From Corynebacterium sp. (GTDB taxonomy: Bacteria > Actinomycetota > Actinomycetes > Mycobacteriales > Mycobacteriaceae), in NCBI RefSeq assembly GCF_030530965.1, contig NZ_JAUMTY010000025.1, forward strand, positions 6,784-15,378: a DNA stretch of 8,595 nt. The letters are read 5' to 3'. Below the pieces are notes generated by a model. It was not told the DNA's origin. It made no database searches and was given only the letters and a program-made list of their open reading frames with translations. This document shows positions 5,931-8,595 of this stretch, in pieces. Position 1 is the stretch's first letter; each line of letters starts with the position of its first letter. Position numbers and translations under genes: made by a program.

Positions 5931-7367
5931 GTGCATATTCTTGGAGACATTCCCCTCGTGGGGACGATGCCCTCATTAGTCAATGGTGTTGTCATCATTC
6001 TGGTGTGGGCTTTCTTCTTCGCATCGACGGCACGCGCGCGCAGTATCGGTTATGCCGCCCGCCTGGCATGTGTACTGCTTGGCAGCGTGACGACGGTGAC
6101 CGCATTGGTGTGGTTGGTCCTGGAAAAGACCTGGAAGCCGTTTGGTGGCGGGACCGCTATTGGGGTGTATGTCGCAGGCTGGGCCCTCATTGTTTTGATT
6201 GGCCTGGCGATCGGAGCCCATTGCGCGCGTGGTCGAACCCGGGTGATGCCGTGGTTTAAGAGGCTGCGTGTGACGGGGGCGCGTGCGGCGGGGCGACGTT
6301 CGTCGAAGCCACGTGCCAGTTTGTCGCAGCGGTGGGCGTCGATCAGGTGGAGGTCGGTGCTCCGCGTTGTTGGAGCGTGTGTTGCGTTCGCCTGTGGCAC
6401 AGTTGCGTGCGTCAATGTGGTGAACAACAGTTTTGCTCTGTATCCGTCGGTCGATTCTCTGGTGGGCAAGGAGCCGTACACGACCGCTCAATATGCCGAT
6501 GTCAAGGGAACGTCGACCCCGTTCACTCCACCTCAGGGCAGCACGATTGCCGGGGCATGGAATGGGGTTTCACCAAGGAATAAAGGTGTGCTCGTTCCAT
6601 TCATGATCCCGTCGCCGGTATCTCATTTTCAGACGACGGAATCTCAGGTGTATTTACCGCCGGCATATTTCGCGAATCCACGACCATTGTTGCCGGTCGT
6701 TGTGCTGATGAATGGTTTGCCGGGGTTCCCGTCGCAGTGGTTTGAGATCGGCAACGCGGGCCAGACCCTGCATCATTTTGAGCGCGTCCACCACGGTTTG
6801 GCGCCCGTCATTGTGGCCATTAATACGACCGGTAATAATGATGAGGATTTAGGGTGCTTTGATACAAAGAAAGCCAAAGTGCAGACCTATATGGACACTG
6901 ACGTTCCGCAACAAATACAAAAGTATTTTCAGGTGTCCAATGATCCGACGCAGTGGGCCATTGGTGGTCTGAGCTATGGCGGAACATGCGCATTCCAGGC
7001 CATCGTGAACAATCCGGAGCCGTACCGTTATTTCCTTGATTTCTCTGGCGACCGTACCCCGGGGACCATGTCCGCCAAAGGAAACGCGGATACATATTTC
7101 GGCGGGAACCTCAATGCTTATCTACGGGTTAATCCGGAAGATATCCTAAAGAGAAGAAAATTCACGGGGATTAAAGGTGTCTTTGTTGCCGGCCAGTCGG
7201 ACAAGTCATCCGTTCGGGATCTGAAGTACATGAATGGGTTGGCTCAGAGCGCTGGAATCGACTCATCATTCCGTGAGGTCCCCGGCGGCCACGATTTTGG
7301 TACCTGGCGACTGGCGTTAGTTCTCACTCTTCCCGATGTGGCCCGAGCTACGCGGTTAATCGGTTAG
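5931..7367 (+). CDS. Membrane-anchored esterase, four N-terminal helices plus esterase D/antigen 85-type domain
   Basis: A 478-residue protein in two parts. Residues 1-165 hold four hydrophobic helices, roughly 15-33, 42-64, 76-96 and 143-163, with a strongly basic loop at about 100-142. The positive-inside rule puts that loop in the cytoplasm and the C-terminal part outside. Residues from about 220 form an alpha/beta hydrolase of the putative esterase family (esterase D, antigen 85/mycolyltransferase relatives). Ser348 lies in GLSYGG, Asp424 in AGQSDKSS and His454 in GGHDFGTW; the Ser-Asp-His spacing resembles esterase D. Cysteines in DLGCFD and GGTCAF could form a disulfide. Its likely role is hydrolysis or acyl transfer on envelope lipids or peptidoglycan-linked esters. 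Aminoacyl-phosphatidylglycerol hydrolases share this general layout, but the substrate is unknown. It stands alone between purB and purC with its own promoter. GTG 5931 is chosen for the adjacent -10 box; ATG 5967 (M13) is possible. Confidence 0.87.
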   Translation: MHILGDIPLVGTMPSLVNGVVIILVWAFFFASTARARSIGYAARLACVLLGSVTTVTALVWLVLEKTWKPFGGGTAIGVYVAGWALIVLIGLAIGAHCARGRTRVMPWFKRLRVTGARAAGRRSSKPRASLSQRWASIRWRSVLRVVGACVAFACGTVACVNVVNNSFALYPSVDSLVGKEPYTTAQYADVKGTSTPFTPPQGSTIAGAWNGVSPRNKGVLVPFMIPSPVSHFQTTESQVYLPPAYFANPRPLLPVVVLMNGLPGFPSQWFEIGNAGQTLHHFERVHHGLAPVIVAINTTGNNDEDLGCFDTKKAKVQTYMDTDVPQQIQKYFQVSNDPTQWAIGGLSYGGTCAFQAIVNNPEPYRYFLDFSGDRTPGTMSAKGNADTYFGGNLNAYLRVNPEDILKRRKFTGIKGVFVAGQSDKSSVRDLKYMNGLAQSAGIDSSFREVPGGHDFGTWRLALVLTLPDVARATRLIG

Positions 7368-7392
7368 CGGTTTATCCGTTAGCAGTTAACCG
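7353..7392 (+). terminator. Stem-loop and degenerate repeats across the esterase stop codon
   Basis: CGGTTAA at 7353-7359 pairs perfectly with TTAACCG at 7386-7392. Inside it, GTTAGCGG (7363-7370) pairs with CCGTTAGC (7376-7383), including two G-U pairs, round a 5-nt loop TTTAT. The stop TAG (7365-7367) lies in the inner stem. The same bases form a degenerate 15-bp tandem repeat (7364-7378 and 7379-7393, 11 of 15 matching), which gives a second in-frame TAG at 7380. No T-run follows, so intrinsic termination is doubtful, although actinobacterial terminators often lack one. Confidence 0.4.
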
Positions 7393-7467
7393 GTGAGAAG
7401 TCGTCGCTGCACAGCGCGGTAAATCGCCATTGTGGGGATATGAATCGGGTTTTCGGGTTCAGGGGAG

Positions 7468-7473
7468 TAACAT
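7468..7473 (+). promoter_or_regulatory. Candidate -10 hexamer of a purC promoter
   Basis: TAACAT fits TANNNT and ends 8 nt before the purC ATG at 7482, one or two bases further than at the other genes. Transcription could still start at or just before the ATG. A purine-rich AGGGGAG at 7461-7467 is a conceivable ribosome site, but its 14-nt distance is too long. If that site were used, the start would be less certain. Confidence 0.45.
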
Positions 7474-7481
7474 ACCGGGCC

Positions 7482-8375
7482 ATGCGCCCTGAACTCTCTT
7501 CATATGAGCACCTTTCCGCGGGAAAGGTTCGCGAAAATTATGAAATTGACGACGACACTTTGTTGATGGTGGCGTCGGATCGTGTTTCTGCGTTCGACTA
7601 TATTCTGGATACCCAAATACCGGATAAGGGCAGAATCCTTACGGCAATGAGCACGTTCTTTTTCGAGCAGCTCGATATGCCGAACCATTTGGTTGGCCCC
7701 GTTGACGATGAGCGGATTCCAGAGGAAGCGTTGGGCCGCGCCTTAGTCTGCGAAAAGCTCAAGATGATTCCTTTCGAGTGCGTTGCCCGGGGATATCTGA
7801 CTGGCTCTGGCTTGAAGGAATACAACGAGACCGGTCGGGTTTGCGGCATCGAGCTTCCCGAGGGCTTAGTTGAGGGCTCGAAGTTGCCGGAACCCATTTT
7901 CACTCCGGCGACGAAAGCAGAGTTCGGCAGCCACGACGAGAATGTCGATTATGACTACGTGCTCGAGCACCTGGGGGAGCGTCGCGCGGAAACGATCCGC
8001 GACGCAGCACTGTCGCTCTACTCTCAAGCTGCCGCCATTGCCGACGAGGGCGGCTTGATCTTGGCCGACACCAAGTTCGAGTTCGGCGTGGACGCTGACG
8101 GAAACGTGAAATTGGCGGATGAGGTGCTCACCCCTGATTCGTCGCGGTACTGGCCCAAGGAAGGCTACCGCGAAGGCCACCGCCAACCGAGCTTCGACAA
8201 GCAGTACCTGCGTAACTGGTTGATCGGCCCGAAGTCCGGTTGGTCCCGCGAATCCGGAGTGCAACCACCAGCGCTACCAGGCTCGATCGTGGAGGCCACC
8301 CGCGACAAGTACGTGGAGGCCTACGAACGCGTGTCGGGCTTGAAGTTCGCCGACTGGATCGGCCCGTCAGCGTAA
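7482..8375 (+). CDS. purC: Phosphoribosylaminoimidazole-succinocarboxamide synthase (SAICAR synthetase)
   Basis: PurC joins CAIR and L-aspartate with ATP to form SAICAR, the substrate of PurB. The protein has 297 residues, the normal length for the actinobacterial single-domain form. It starts with the expected AGKVRENYEI nucleotide-binding hairpin. Both family signatures are intact: IPFECVARGYLTGSG just after M95, and LADTKFEFG at 194-202. VASDRVSAFDYIL, DEVLTPDSSRYWP and PSFDKQYLRNWL are also as expected. The ATG at 7482 is chosen because it directly precedes the conserved region. An in-frame ATG at 7440 would add 14 residues (ending in GVTYRA) with no family counterpart, and it lies upstream of the likely -10 hexamer. 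The gene stands apart from purB because the esterase gene lies between them. Third-position GC rises towards the 3' end. A 14-bp repeat spans its stop codon. Confidence 0.98.
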   Translation: MRPELSSYEHLSAGKVRENYEIDDDTLLMVASDRVSAFDYILDTQIPDKGRILTAMSTFFFEQLDMPNHLVGPVDDERIPEEALGRALVCEKLKMIPFECVARGYLTGSGLKEYNETGRVCGIELPEGLVEGSKLPEPIFTPATKAEFGSHDENVDYDYVLEHLGERRAETIRDAALSLYSQAAAIADEGGLILADTKFEFGVDADGNVKLADEVLTPDSSRYWPKEGYREGHRQPSFDKQYLRNWLIGPKSGWSRESGVQPPALPGSIVEATRDKYVEAYERVSGLKFADWIGPSA

Positions 8376-8391
8376 GACCGTCAACCTAAGA
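8364..8391 (+). repeat. 14-bp tandem repeat across the purC stop codon
   Basis: CCGTCAGCGTAAGA (8364-8377) is followed directly by CCGTCAACCTAAGA (8378-8391), matching at 12 of 14 positions. A partial third unit CCCGTC begins at 8392. The purC stop TAA (8373-8375) is in the first unit and a second, out-of-frame TAA in the other. The rest of the gap to 8466 shows no convincing terminator hairpin. Confidence 0.65.
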
Positions 8392-8466
8392 CCCGTCGGG
8401 CACGCTATACGCGCAGTTCAATCCTACTTTTCGACGCCATCACATGATCGTGTCCGGGGCGAACAG

Positions 8467-8472
8467 TAGGGT
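8467..8472 (+). promoter_or_regulatory. Candidate -10 hexamer of a leaderless promoter for the last gene
   Basis: TAGGGT fits TANNNT and lies 7 nt (AGTGGCT) before the ATG at 8480. There is no ribosome site in the usual window. The layout is nearly identical to that of purD. Confidence 0.52.
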
Positions 8473-8479
8473 AGTGGCT

Positions 8480-8595
8480 ATGTCTCACGTTGATGATGCT
8501 CATAACGCAACTCACCCACCGCGCGACGTAGCCTCCACGGATCCCGACGAGGGTTCCCTCCAGTACAGTTCCTCGGGCGCGCCGATCCCTCCGAC
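8480..8595 (+). CDS. N-terminus of a partial gene, probably oligopeptidase B/S9 peptidase (PtrB-like)
   Basis: An open frame from ATG 8480 runs to the window edge, giving 38 codons plus two bases. The residues are hydrophilic (MSHVDDAHNATHPP, then DPDEGSLQYSSSGAPIPP) and no catalytic domain is reached. The call rests on synteny: in corynebacteria and mycobacteria the gene after purC is usually ptrB, a cytoplasmic prolyl-oligopeptidase-family serine peptidase that cleaves short peptides after basic residues. The closing APIPP would fit the proline-containing segment just before the usual start of that family. The visible part looks like a low-complexity tail comparable with those of PurB and the aminotransferase. 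That it is a real gene is supported by the -10 hexamer 7 nt upstream. Confidence 0.55.
   Translation, partial: MSHVDDAHNATHPPRDVASTDPDEGSLQYSSSGAPIPP

Noticed and set aside
5343..5976. Long minus-strand open frames over the purB 3' end
   Set aside because: They are antisense shadows of purB with composition-driven Arg/Ser/Ala-rich translations and no recognisable domain.
5976..6491. Minus-strand open frames opposite the esterase membrane region
   Set aside because: Arg/His/Pro-rich antisense products of a GC-rich membrane segment, with no motif or start signal.
7440..7481. Upstream ATG for purC
   Set aside because: The added 14 residues have no PurC counterpart, and the likely promoter lies downstream of that ATG.
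1..8595. tRNA, rRNA, CRISPR, insertion sequence or phage attachment features
   Set aside because: No cloverleaf-like sequence, regularly spaced repeats, transposase or integrase coding, or terminal inverted repeats were seen.

Overview
The window looks like chromosomal DNA from a mid-GC member of the Corynebacterium lineage. Three things support this: the gene order, the actinobacterial type of the purine enzymes, and the scarcity of Shine-Dalgarno sites at operon-first genes, which instead carry a TANNNT -10 hexamer 6-8 nt before the start codon (leaderless transcription). The order sensor kinase / HIT protein / purD / purB / purC / S9 peptidase parallels, from memory, the phoR - HIT - purD - purB - purC - ptrB stretch of mycobacteria and corynebacteria. 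The species cannot be fixed from the sequence.

Layout. Positions 1-125 (+) hold the last 40 codons of a histidine kinase, probably the PhoR/PhoS sensor. Converging on it, and overlapping its end by 26 bp, is a class-2-lipase-like alpha/beta hydrolase (100-1074, -). Upstream of the hydrolase on the same strand is a HIT-family nucleotide hydrolase/transferase (1117-1551, -). A 72-bp divergent promoter region (1552-1623) separates HIT from purD (1624-2904, +). purD is followed after 22 nt by a class I PLP aminotransferase (2927-4207, +) that has a strong GGAGGAG ribosome binding site. Then come purB (4306-5829), a four-helix membrane-anchored extracytoplasmic esterase (5931-7367), purC (7482-8375) and the first 38 codons of a further gene (8480 onward), probably an oligopeptidase B/S9 peptidase by synteny. 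The gaps between genes are all under 120 bp. No RNA genes, CRISPR arrays or mobile elements were seen.

How the genes work together. PurD makes glycinamide ribonucleotide, PurC condenses CAIR with aspartate to SAICAR, and PurB splits SAICAR (and adenylosuccinate) with release of fumarate. The aminotransferase between purD and purB could supply that aspartate, but its substrate is not visible in the sequence. The esterase is an envelope enzyme with no evident tie to purines.

The main points for a second look are: (1) six consecutive transcription units with the same leaderless promoter geometry, the only clear Shine-Dalgarno site lying in front of the one clearly operon-internal gene; (2) short degenerate tandem repeats (about 10-15 bp) at or over the 3' ends of five of the seven complete genes, including four pentapeptide repeats that form the tail of the hydrolase; (3) hydrophilic low-complexity N-terminal tails on three neighbouring cytoplasmic enzymes.
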